Positions 1 through 10,935 of a DNA stretch of 64,000 nucleotides are shown one piece after another. The notes under the pieces were generated by a model. That model was given only the letters and a program-made list of their open reading frames with translations. It did not search any database and was not told the origin of the DNA. The translations under genes were made by a program, and so were the position numbers. This DNA comes from Istiophorus platypterus (lineage: Eukaryota > Chordata > Actinopteri > Istiophoriformes > Istiophoridae): positions 5,961,027 through 6,025,026 of the forward strand of contig CM029126.1 in NCBI GenBank assembly GCA_016859345.1, written 5' to 3'. How positions within the stretch are numbered: position 1 is the stretch's first letter; each line of letters starts with the position of its first letter.

Positions 1-167
1 TGACCACTTAATTGAAATGGCCGATAGTTTCTGTTTCACTTTTGTCCAGTTATTTAGCTCAGATTGTGTTTAACTTGAATATCGAAACGGGAGCGGTTTT
101 AACTATATCTAACCATGGATCAATGTTTGTTTTCTTGTTAGATTCAGTCTGAGCTACGTCATCAAAG

Positions 168-1343
168 ATGGCAAACCAGCTACAGAAGCTTTTAGCAGAG
201 AAGAAAGACATGGTAGAGACGGTGATGGAAGTGTTCGAACAAGGAGCCGAAGTAGTGGCCAGTATCGCCGGCGACCTCTTCCCCGTTTTCTCCATCGCCG
301 CCCCGATTGTTAAACTGGCGCTGGACAACGTGGAGAGCAAAGAGGCTGCTTTCATGAAGGAGCAGTTCCAAAAGGTGCGGGAGCGTCTGGAGGTGGTGTC
401 GGAGGAGATCCAGCGGATCAACGACGAGATCAAGAAGAGCGGAGTGGACGCCGCCTATTTCTCGGTGGAGGAGAACATCACCAACCAGTTCAGGAAGTAC
501 ATGGACATCCTTAACGCCAAACCCAAGTTCAGGGAGGTCAAGAAGAAGCTCTTCCTGGAGCATTTTGCCAAGACGGGCGGCGAAAAAAACCTTATCACCC
601 TCTACAACGCCGTGACAGGTGAAAACTTCTCCGGGGAATCGGTGCTGCAGATCACCCTGAACTATGAGGAGAAGAGCCGCCGGGCGATGGAGGACTTCTG
701 CGCCAGGCTGAAGAAGCTTTTCTGTGTCGGGCTCATCGCGCTGTTGGGCCACGCCGCTCTGAAGGGATACGACGAGGAGGATGCGCTTCTGAAAGACTGG
801 GGGGAGAAGATGAAGGATGTCCAGGCCAAAATGATCGCTGTGATCGAAGACTGCATCGACAGCTTCCCCAAACAGGCCGAGCTGGATTCCCGGCGCATCG
901 TGAGAGACCAATCAGGCCTGAGCAGCCAGCAGTTAGCTGATACTGTCGTAGAGAAACTGAAGAAGAAGTACGACTGGGTGCGCTGGTCCGTGCGTATATT
1001 CAGGTCCCCTTCGGGCCTGTTCGCCAATAAGAAGGATTACCACTGCTCAACGGGGAAGAGCCGCTTCCAGGTCCCCTCATCAGATGAGAAACTGAACGTC
1101 TGGGTGTCCTACAGCTCCTCACCTGAGCCCTTGGACAAGAGTCACATCCAGCAGCTGATCCAGAGTCAGAAGAAGCTGACGGTGGTGGGTGTGGCAGAGT
1201 TCCTGTTCGAGAAGTTGCCCGGCGACTGCGTGGTCCACACGATCAAGACCAGCAAAGACCTGGCCTGCTCCTGGAGCTTCAGCGATGACCTCCACTACTG
1301 GGAGGAGCAGAAAAACTTCTTCGTCTGCGTTCACTCTGCTTGA
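168..1343 (+). CDS. Rapunzel-like protein, 391 aa, uninterrupted coding exon
   Basis: I recognise the whole sequence as the fish rapunzel (rpz/rpz2-5) family, known from a zebrafish mutant with fin and bone overgrowth; the molecular activity is not known to me. The ATG follows ATCAAAG (A at -3), and the frame stays open for 391 codons to TGA, close to the family's usual length. Visible parts: a charged N-terminus, a hydrophobic stretch at about residues 28-51, a Lys/Glu-rich helical, coiled-coil-like segment at about 55-92, a second hydrophobic stretch at about 184-198, and a Trp/Tyr-rich C-terminal third (several YW and WS pairs). No signal peptide is evident. A pyrimidine-rich acceptor-like site ending near 140 suggests a 5' non-coding exon border just before the ATG. 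Which rpz paralogue this is cannot be decided here. The long minus-strand frame at 192-911 is a GC-rich shadow of this gene. Confidence 0.88.
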   Translation: MANQLQKLLAEKKDMVETVMEVFEQGAEVVASIAGDLFPVFSIAAPIVKLALDNVESKEAAFMKEQFQKVRERLEVVSEEIQRINDEIKKSGVDAAYFSVEENITNQFRKYMDILNAKPKFREVKKKLFLEHFAKTGGEKNLITLYNAVTGENFSGESVLQITLNYEEKSRRAMEDFCARLKKLFCVGLIALLGHAALKGYDEEDALLKDWGEKMKDVQAKMIAVIEDCIDSFPKQAELDSRRIVRDQSGLSSQQLADTVVEKLKKKYDWVRWSVRIFRSPSGLFANKKDYHCSTGKSRFQVPSSDEKLNVWVSYSSSPEPLDKSHIQQLIQSQKKLTVVGVAEFLFEKLPGDCVVHTIKTSKDLACSWSFSDDLHYWEEQKNFFVCVHSA

Positions 1344-2790
1344 AGCTCTAGATGCTGAAAAGAAAAAACTCAAGCTCAGTCTAAATTTGTGGGCAACTTC
1401 TTGTTTCCACAGATAGTCAGACTCTATTGCTGCCCCTGCTTGTCCTTAGCATTGAAATATTACACGGTATGTGCCTTTATTACATCTCTCTGTTGTTTGT
1501 AAGTGAATTATTTCCTTTTTTTTTTTTAAGAATTTTACTGTTAGTTTCCCACAGACATGCGATGAGAACAGTAACTAAATTTTTTTCTTAAATTAATGTC
1601 CTTTCTGATCTTCTGCAGCTTTTTGCTTATTAACAGACACAAGTGCACCTCTTGGTTTAGCCTATGATATATTCTACTGTCTCTTTGTTATGAAAAGAGT
1701 AGTTTTTAAAATTTAACAGTATCCAAGCCGACAGCAGATGAGAAAATCTGTCTCAAGCTCTATGACTTTATTTTCCACTGTGGTCAAAAGGTTCAGGGGG
1801 ATGTTGCCGTTTTGCTGCAGCGGCACGTGCTGGGAAATATGTTGATTTCGAGAACCCAGCTGTCTCACAGAGATTAGGATTTCCCGGTAGTGATAAGCGG
1901 TGACCTCGCCCTGTTTAGGACGTATATACCGAAGCCATGAGAGAAAATGGCTGCAGACATTTATGAGGGCTGGAACAGAAGCCCTAAAGCCTTCTTTTTC
2001 GATTTTGGGTCTTGCACTCGTCTGAGGAAAAGATTAAACCCTGCTACCGGCTGCTGTGCAACACGAGCAGAGAAAACAAAAAAGCAGGGCAGACAAGGCC
2101 TCAAACAACATTTGCCGTTCTGGACCAGTACTCATTAAACTCTATTTACACACCCTGCCATGAACGTGCCGTGGTGTAGTGATGGCCGCACTTTGTTTAC
2201 ATACATATGCCTACCATAGATTTTCTTGTGTCACGTCTTTTCCTGTGTGATTGTGCAAGACAAACTGGAAACCTGCTCAAAACTCTCAACTTCTGTACTT
2301 TGTACTTTGATCGGGAGTTTACTTTTATCCAGTGTAGGAATAGACCTTTAGTTGCATTCCGGAAAATTGTACATTTTGAGGATTTGAGGTATTTTTGAGA
2401 GATGTTTGTCTAAATTTGTAAAATCAGACCGTGACATTGACACTACATTGTGAGAACAAAAACTTGTCATGGAGACATTGCAGAGATATATTTTTCACCT
2501 TGAAAACCACTGACCTTTTTTGATTGTTTTATGTATTGTGTGTTGTAATTGTACACCACTGTAATCTGTGTCTTTTTTCTCTGTTTGTATATTGTTTAAA
2601 TTAATCAATTTCTTGAGGACATTTTATTCTCTGACCAACACTTTTCCTGTATTTACTGTAAAATTCCTCATAGAAAATGTTTTTATTATTTCTAGTTCCA
2701 CACATTGTGTTTGGGTTGTCGGTGTCTGGGATTCAACATGCTTTTGTTTCAGCCAAAGCAATGAATGTAATAAATCTTCCAAATGAACTC
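1344..2790 (+). other. Probable 3' UTR of the rapunzel-like gene
   Basis: AT-rich sequence without a supported reading frame follows the stop. An AATAAA lies at about 2769, so a 3' UTR of roughly 1.4 kb is the simplest reading. This is inferred from signal and position only. Confidence 0.5.
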
Positions 2791-2984
2791 TGTTCTAATT
2801 GATCTTTCTGAGTATGTTGTGAATAATTTTCAGTGGCAGTTTGTCTGGTTGTTAATAGACACAGACCTCAGGTTGTCTGGTCACAGGACTGACTGAAAAG
2901 AAAGCAAACCTTCTAAGAACGACAGATTTGACAGCCAATAATTAAAGTTACTTTATCCAAACATTCATTCATCCAAATGTGTGT

Positions 2985-3155
2985 TATTTTACTGGTAACA
3001 CATTACTTCAAGTCCCGCATTTTAGAATATTTAAACACAAATGAAACATTAAATAAATGGTTCATAACACACTATAATGTGTTTGTAAGCAGATATAAAG
3101 ACTTTATGTGTTTATTAATGCACAGTATTTATTGACAATTATTAAACAGCCACTA
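2985..3155. repeat. Dispersed teleost repeat fragment (short non-coding element)
   Basis: The segment begins with a GGTAACACATTACTTCAAGT-type end and contains runs like TTCATAACACACTATAATG and TTTATTAATGC. I recall very similar text as a common interspersed repeat in percomorph genomes. The family name is not certain. It lies in otherwise empty sequence between the rapunzel 3' UTR and the inverted-repeat element at 3.5 kb. Confidence 0.45.
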
Positions 3156-3510
3156 TTTAAAGAACAAGATGGAGCTCAGCTCCTCTGAGGTGTCACTGAG
3201 GGAGGGATTTGACACCCAACTGTTCTGTGGAGAAATCCCTACAGCTCAGGAAAAATAAAAATAAAAAGGAAACTATGGTTGGCTAGTTTGGAAACACCCA
3301 TAGTGCTCCGTAATTATGTGGTTGTGGCTTTTCTATCTTCGGCACACAAAGACTCATGTCCCTGTTGTACATTACACTGGTGGGGACAAGTACCCCAACA
3401 GAAATGAACAAGTGCAAAGAAAAACAAGTGGTTCAAATATTTTCTTCCAATATATATTTATGTTTTTCTGAGATCGAACAGAAACAGAGGGAAATTCTAA
3501 GTCTAAAGGC

Positions 3511-3984
3511 AATTTTATGCTCCCGCATCGAACCAATGGTGTAGCCTGAGCTTTTAAACTTCTGCGTTGGTGCTGCTTGGCAATTACGCCGTCTAACCGC
3601 CAGTTGGCTGTGGCGTTTATAAGCCACTGTGTTGGGTTTCTTAGCCACTTTGACCCACGGTTTGGTCGGCACACAGTGCTGCAATTGCGAAACAGTGGCA
3701 ACTGAAACGGAGCGGATCTTGATGGAATCGGAAGCTGATAGATGCCGAACAGCGGTTAGTTTTCCCAAAATGACTCCAATGCAAAAAGGAGGAGGCGTCG
3801 TTTGAAATGGTCTGTACAGCTAAGACGGAGGAGCCGGAAACGCAAAGCTATCAAGCCGACCAATCACAGTTCATGCGTTCTGTGTCGCCAGGACCCATAG
3901 CTACATTTTTTGGGGAGGTGCACCACAGGCTGCGGCGTAGGGTCCAGGGCAATGCCATAGATTCGATGCAGAAGCATAATTCGA
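3511..3984. mobile_element. Degenerate MITE-like element with imperfect terminal inverted repeats
   Basis: The first ~35 bases (core GCATCGAACCAATGG) match, in reverse complement and with several mismatches, the last ~35 bases (core GCATCGAATCTATGG when read on the minus strand). The interior is more GC-rich than its surroundings and has no transposase frame. The overlapping minus-strand frames of about 110 codons look unlike any protein I know. The structure fits an old non-autonomous DNA transposon. The superfamily is not determinable by eye and a target-site duplication was not confirmed. Confidence 0.5.
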
Positions 3985-6900
3985 CCTTGACGGTGACTGT
4001 CACTGTATTAGAAATATAATTAATTTATAAAATGCTGTAATTATGGTGATTTTAACTTTTTGACTTCATGAGGAGACGCACTGCGATTCTTAAACCAAAA
4101 GCACCCACTATCTGTATGTAGATCTGGTCCGTTAAGCCTCTAACAAGACCAACACAGTGAACTCAAGCTGAATTTGACCTCTGACCTTTCACAATAGCCT
4201 GAAAAAAAAACCCAAATGAATCAAATTTTGAATCATTCACAGCTCATAGAAATATGTAACTTTCAACAAGGGGCTGTGAGTGGACTTTGCTTGGATTATG
4301 AAAGTGTTAAGCCATTAAGGCTGAAAACTTCTGGTCCAGTGCCACAGTCCCGTCTGTATCTTCACCTACTCTACTGTTCAAATTAATATCAAATGTCATT
4401 TAACTTATTTACACAACTGTTTATTGCAAGCAAGTCCCAAAATATTCAAAAGAAGTCACGATAGTGTCATGGAGTTAAAGCTAATACATCTGTAGAAAAG
4501 GAACCCAAAGGAGAGATGGGATTTTAGCCAGTGCCAGCATAAGTCATATAATAAATTCTGTAATAATAGCAGGGACTTTGTCATAAATTGGGGGTCTGTG
4601 AGTGCAGACAGACCCTGTTGCCTGGATCCCTGTTTGCCAGGGGAACGAGACCGAGACAGAAGGAATTTAAACTTTCCCTTCGCCTCTTAACGAACCGAAT
4701 CTCTCGCGGGCGCTTTCCGAAATTTCCACTGGCAGGTCACCCACTTGCGTCAATGAGCGGAGGCCCACACACGGCTTCATCAGCGGCTTTGAGAGAAAAA
4801 CGCTGACCCTGAAAAATGGCCCCAAAAAAGATCTACACTGACAAAGGTTTGAGACTTTGAGACATTTACAAACAGTTTGGATATTTCAGACCCTACATTT
4901 TTTTTTGTTGGTTTTTTGGGCCTTTTGGGGGCAGCAGAAACAAGCTGTGAGCACAAACGCCGACAGATTATCCCTTCTTAAAGTGATATGGTGAACATAT
5001 AAACAGACAGAAGAGATAGACCTATTACAGACAGCTAACAGTGTCAAATGGCTATGTGAAAATAAAATATATTTAGTAGCAAAGGTTTTGGAAGCGCGGC
5101 TCCTTTTTCCCTCTGTGAAGGCTACTACAGGCCGGTTTCTGTCAACGCCCAGGTGGGTAACAGGGGCTGCTGATACAAAACAGTCGAATAGGCGAAGTGA
5201 TGTATTTAATCACACCAGAATTACTCCTCCATGAATATGATTGGGCCACACTGCCTTGCATTGAGCCCGGCCCATCAGGTGACCTCAGGAACGCAGAAAA
5301 ACATCACGAGGCAACGAAGAGATGCACCCGCCTTGCAGGAATACATTGTGCTGGCACCCGTCACCGCGGTGTAACCATAATTCCGACTTAATTCAGTCTC
5401 AATGGAGATAGCAGTCAATTTGGTTAAAAAAATACAAACAAAAAAAAAAGTGGCCACATATTTTAGTCAGGTGGTGCATGTCAGATGGTTCATGGGAGGG
5501 GCTACATGTCTGAGATGAATCATCAGTCCAAGGCCCTGAAAGCAGCTCAGTTTGAGATCAGGAAACAGATATTGCTGGGTTTTTGTGGCGAGGAACTTGT
5601 AATAGCCTGTTGATGCCAAGCAACGTGAAGGGGACTTCAAAGGAAACCCAATGACGTTGTTCAGAAGGGGCTCCGACGCAAAGCCCGTGTTGGAGTCCCT
5701 GGTCCTCTGCGAAGGACTTCTTTGTGGGTCAGATACTTTCGTAGCGTTCAGCAAAACGCTTTAGCTGGGGTCGGGTTTAAGGTGATGTTTAACTCACCAA
5801 AAACGCTGTGTCCACATGCAGTTGCTCGATTGATCGTAGTTCATGAACTTGAAGAGTTTGTAGAGGAGAAAAGTTGCGTTGCCGTCGTTGACCCCTCGGA
5901 CCTCGGATTGCTCGAGGATTCCTCTCACTACGCTCAACAACCTGAACCACTAGCATCTGTAAAATTCCTTTATCTTCCGACCGTGTATTTTCCAAAGAGC
6001 CTTCCCTTCTGTAGAGACACTCGTATGTACCGTGCTCCTTGTTTGCAGCTGTTGCAGTGGAAAAGTGGAGTATCTGAGAGCTTAGCTTTCAGCTGTGTGG
6101 GATAATGCTAATACTCCACGAGTCAAAAATTTAGTACTGAACGTTAAAAAAGACCCTTTATCTTGAATTTCCTAAAGTCTTATTTTTCCTTTTTTTAAAA
6201 AATGGGCTAGAGCTGTTTGTTTTTTATAACAGCGATCAATTTTTTTTTGCAGCTCATCACTTTTGGTTCCCAGCTGTTAATATGTGGTTATAGTTTTGTT
6301 CAAAGTTTGCTGCACTGCCAGCATGTGGCCAAAAGAAAAAAAAAACAAACACAAAAAACACATTAATTCAGGTTTAAACTCCTCTCTCTCCAACTGTTGA
6401 CATTATGGCTCGAGTTTCTGCATCAAGTAAACCGGCAACCATGAGGAATTTGTTTGTGTGTGTGTGTTTGGGGGTGGGGGGGGCAGGCAGATAAAAGATA
6501 AAAAAGATAAAAGCCAGTTGACTCTTGAAACAATGGGCTTTCACCCTGCACCTTTCAGTCCCTTCCTTCACCCCCGCCAATGTTATCCTCTGCCCTCGCC
6601 TGTCACATACCGATGTCTGGGCAAGACCCGACAGGCTCATGTGGCAATGCTGTCTCACTGTGTGTCAAGGAGAGCTCTCTGTCGTCCGTCTTACCTTTTC
6701 AAGCGGCTCCAATATCTGTATTTCACTTGAAAAACAAATTAAAATTACTCCAAACTGGTTTCTCTCCCATTGTGTTGTTTTACCCCCCAAAAAAACCCTT
6801 GAAGAACTGTGTTATGAAATTCTCTGACAGCAATTCTTTCTTTCACAGATACACACCATTAACACTCAGAGCCCCTTTTGAAAAGTAAATGGCAAATGGA

Positions 6901-7750
6901 TTTGTCACACATGAGGCGGCACATGTGATTTCTGGATATTTGATAGCTGAAAATTAAGAAATCAAGAAAGAAAAAAAAACTTGGAAATTTATATGCGAAT
7001 ATTGTATAACATGTTTTTCAGGAGATTGGAGTATAAAAACGTGGCATCGTTTCTTCACTTTTCTCACAAAGATTTATCCCAGATTCAAACCGGCAACCTT
7101 CTGTTCACAAGTCAGCGTCTGTAAAGCTCAGGCTTACCGCTTACAAGTCAAAATTTCTTAAGAATGACATGTGCTCAATGAAATTTTCCCGCTGAGGAAG
7201 GTCAGCTCTGTAACTTTTGTTCGCATATACCATATAACGGATTATACTTTTTGTCATTGTTGCTTTGGGTAAGACCTGCCACGCAGTTTGTGAAAGATAT
7301 CAGCTTCCAAGTCCCCGTGTTTCAAACTTTAGTCCTTGGAGCTGTACCTTTAAATCCAGATTACGGAGACACCTTGCACTTCACTGTTCAAGATTTATGA
7401 TACATGAAAAACACAGCGATACCTGTGCAACAGGAACCCAACATGAATCAACAAGCACATCCGAGGCACCTGCTGTAATATCAATGACAACTGAATATTG
7501 TTCCAAAAACAATATGTGTTTTTTTTAAACTGCAACGGCATCCCAGAATCCCACAGTTTCCGCTCTCAGCTCAATGTTGCTATTTTAAAAGTGCGCACAG
7601 TTTTCAAAAGTGTTATCTTGGATGGAACTTGGTTTTGAGCACGAGGAAAAAAGTCTGAACTGGACTGGCTGATTGAACTAAAGCAAAAACACGAATCAAA
7701 TAGAGCCATGTTGATTGGATTTGCTAGTCGGAGGCATTGTGTCATTTTTA
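3985..7750. other. Gene-poor intergenic sequence
   Basis: I see no supported gene on either strand. The longest frames (for example about 127 codons on the plus strand at 5722-6105, and frames near 6.4-6.9 kb) lack recognisable domains, good start contexts or splice partners. The stretch holds short A/T runs and a GT-rich stretch near 6455. The sequence at about 4590-4810 is less AT-rich than its flanks without an evident reason. Confidence 0.6.
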
Positions 7751-7838
7751 GGTCAGTTAAAATGTAATTTGAGGTCAGTTAAAATGTAATTTGAGGTCAG
7801 TTAAAATGTAATTTAAGGTCAGTTAAAATGTAATTTAA
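7751..7838. repeat. 22-bp tandem repeat, four copies
   Basis: Four head-to-tail copies of a 22-base unit (GGTCAGTTAAAATGTAATTT plus GA or AA) at 7751, 7773, 7795 and 7817. Only the last two bases vary between copies. It is a minisatellite in intergenic sequence. Confidence 0.95.
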
Positions 7839-10800
7839 AGAATTTGACTGGATGGCAGTTGTTGGTGTGACGATCTCTTTAGAGTACTTTACAGGTAGGT
7901 ACAGTATCTATATCTACCTAGTACAATACAGACTACAGCTACAGAAACCTCAGACCGACCGACAGAGCTAATAAATCTGAAAACATTGAGAATAACTTTG
8001 AGAGTCCCGCACCATGTTTGTAGAAAAAGAAAAAAAGAAATTAGACCAGATTAACGCTCGCTCAATCTGAAACTCAAAGCAACGCTTCAGTACTGTCATG
8101 GCCCGTTAGTCATCGTGCATGCATCGGAAAGTCCAACTGGTGTAAACGCAAACAAGTGGGAGGCCGAAGGCATATGAAACAACGTCAGACTCAACTAATC
8201 CCTCCCTCAGCCATAACAAACAGATAAAAACACTAGTTTAAACATAATCCGTTTTTGTTTTCTCTGTAATTTTGTGAGGGATGATAGATAAAATAACACG
8301 ACCCATCGACTTTCCCACACTTTTTGAGTTGTCACATGTCCTGTAATAATATTTGTCTTTAATTCCATTTCATGCGTGGTCAGTGTCCTTCTCAACACTT
8401 TTACATTCTCCTTGTTTTACCTTTAAGATTATCAGCAAAGTCTAAAATGTTAAAATCTAGGAATCAATCAGCTTTTTAGTTTTAGATGTGAAAGAAAACA
8501 CATCCACAGTTATTATTTCCTTCCATAATATCCAATATCTATTTTCAGGGATTAAAACCTAAATCATTAGTAATCAAAGACCAAAACTTCAATATTCATG
8601 ACTGAATACAGTCGCATGAGCATATTCACCCGCATCCCCGGACGCGACCCTGATCCCTGCTTTTTCTCAGCTTCACATCAATGCATCAATGTACTGGGTA
8701 AAACAAGGAACAACAAACAGCAGGTATTGATATGCGCAAGGATGTGAGTGAATTTAAGAGAATGAACACCACCTAGTGGCAACCAGTGTCATCATGGGTT
8801 AAGGAGACAAATGAAAATAAAATCAGACGCATCCTTATGATGAAGAAAAGTTTTCATAGAACCAGAACGATGCCTTGTTTGAAAAAAAGCATGTGGCAAA
8901 GTTGTTCAAAGGTTTGACTGAGATGCGGAGCTCAGCGGTTACATCAGCAGGAGGCGTGGAGGTGCTGAATGGTGCAAAATGAGAAGAGGATGACAGGGTG
9001 GATGCCAGGCAAAGGCAGAGGTAGAGAAATGTCCGGTGAAAAAAAGGGTCTTCCGGACTGGCTCAAACCGGGACCAGGTGCATGTCCTGTGCTGCTGATT
9101 AAACCGCTACGGCTCTGCAGCCCTAGGAGCAGGAAACATTGAGCGGTGGCCGGGTGGAAAACCAAGGAGGGGGGCGGCCGCAACGGTGCTTCGCTCTCAG
9201 CCAATGGTCTCTTGAACTGTAGATTCAATATGACCAATAAGACATGAATTTAGAAGCATTTTTACAATAAAAGAAGCTGACTTGATGTTTCCTTAAACTA
9301 CAATATAGATTTCTCTCTATCTTACTTGCTTCGTTGGTTTGAGCTGCGATTCACCAGAAATTTTTGAAGATGCACCTTGTAAATCCACCATTTGGTTTAG
9401 GACTTACACCTTGAACTACCTTGAGCGATACCCGGAATGCTCAGGTACAGATTTGTTTTTTTTTTAAACTGTGTACTTGCTCACCTACATCATTATTAAA
9501 TGAGATTTTAAGAGCCTACGGCCACATTAGCAGCCTTGTGAGGCTGAACTTAGACACGCAGCGGTGCTTTGAGCCCAATGCCAATATCAGCACACGAACA
9601 CGATCACAATAACAACATCTACATGTTGATGTTTAGAGGGTATAATGTTTTGTGTTCACTGTTAGTTGGTCATTTTGGGATGCTGATATCTGCTGGCAGA
9701 TTGCACAAAATGCTGGCACTAGAGGGGAAGTTGAAGACCCACCAAAGATATTGCGGTTCATCCTGGGAGGGATTTTTTTATAGCCTCTTTTTTAATATTG
9801 GGTAAAACATTATAAACAATGAATTAGGTCCAGCTAATTGTAAGGAATCCCAAGGGAAGACAGTCTACCCCTATAGCTGGAAGGCCCCTGTGTTATATTC
9901 CCTCCCTAGACCCAATTCTCCGTCCATGATATCATTACGACTCCGGTTGCCATGACAACCGCCATTGGGATACCAAGCCAGCTCAATCATATCTTCACAC
10001 CCAGCCTAGCAGCGGTGAACTCTTGTTTCCAGGTCCTTCAAAGTGGTTTAAACATAAAGAAGAGGGGAAAAAAAAAACATCTTCGCAGAAATGACTGCAA
10101 ACGGCTGAACTTATAATCAAAAATGAGGCGGCAGCCGTGAGCCTGGGGCTTGTTTGGTCCCCAAATCCGATCAGGAACGTTACCCAGGAAACACTGCAAC
10201 TCTGCAACAACCGCAAGAAGACCTTCACGGGCAGCGCTTAGATATGAATGTGAGGTCGGTCTGCTCCATGCTCAGTGGTTGATTTCTTCTTCTTCTTCTT
10301 CTTTTTTTGATGGACAAAATTAAGAAGGTTTTTGGGGGGTTTTCTGTGTTTGGCAACCGGAGGAACCACAAGAATTAAGAGGTTGGACTGTGACAGTCTC
10401 TGAACCTGTGCACTGAGGATGGCTAATGCATGATTTCAGCAGAAAAGAATAAAGGAACCGCAAAATGTGAACTTCAAAAGTGGAGATCCCTCAGAGCGTG
10501 CACTCAATTTCCTTCCCACTGATTCAAGAACCCATGCCCCCCCACCCCCACCATTTGAAAAAAATATGACAAAAATCACACCAGTCTTTAATCAAGCAAA
10601 TTTACCTGAGCATCAATCACACACTGATGCGATTAAATATTTAGAACATTTTTAATCGCATTACAATTGGCACTAGTAAAAATTAGAACTCGTGATAATG
10701 TGATTGTGATATAAGGTGCTATGCGTTGGATGAAAGGTTTTTAGGTGAGAGTCTCCTCCCAAGCAGAAAGACAGTATCGGCTGTCTCAGCAAGAAACCCC

Positions 10801-10935
10801 CCCTCCCCTCCAGCCCACCTGACCTTAACCGGAGCAGTGTCTCATCATAAACCAGATTCATTTACCAACAGTGATTTGTAACGGTTTAAAAGACAAAAAA
10901 GTCTTGGGAGGACTTCTTTAAAGCTCAGGGACTGG
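7839..10935. other. Intergenic sequence between the minisatellite and the first MS4A-like gene
   Basis: No coding region is supported. The last few hundred bases (about 10.6-10.9 kb) may be the 3' UTR of the minus-strand MS4A-like gene; ATTAAA-like signals on the minus strand occur near 10.57 and 10.64 kb. A candidate RFX site lies at 9945-9960 and is listed separately. Confidence 0.55.
9945..9960. promoter_or_regulatory. Candidate RFX X-box
   Basis: GGTTGCCATGACAACC is a near-perfect palindrome and departs at one position from the classic X-box GTTGCCATGGCAAC bound by RFX factors. An inverted CCAAT box (ATTGG) follows within about 10 bases. No adjacent gene start was found, so this could be a distal enhancer or a chance match. 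Confidence 0.4.

Noticed and set aside
192..911. 239-codon minus-strand frame antisense to the rapunzel-like gene
   Set aside because: GC-rich shadow of the real gene; Leu/His/Val-rich with no recognisable domain.
3372..3768. Overlapping minus-strand frames of about 110 codons
   Set aside because: They lie across the inverted-repeat element and read as non-protein; no transposase motif.
5722..6105. 127-codon plus-strand frame
   Set aside because: No domain, no splice partners, weak start context; likely chance in intergenic or repeat-derived sequence.
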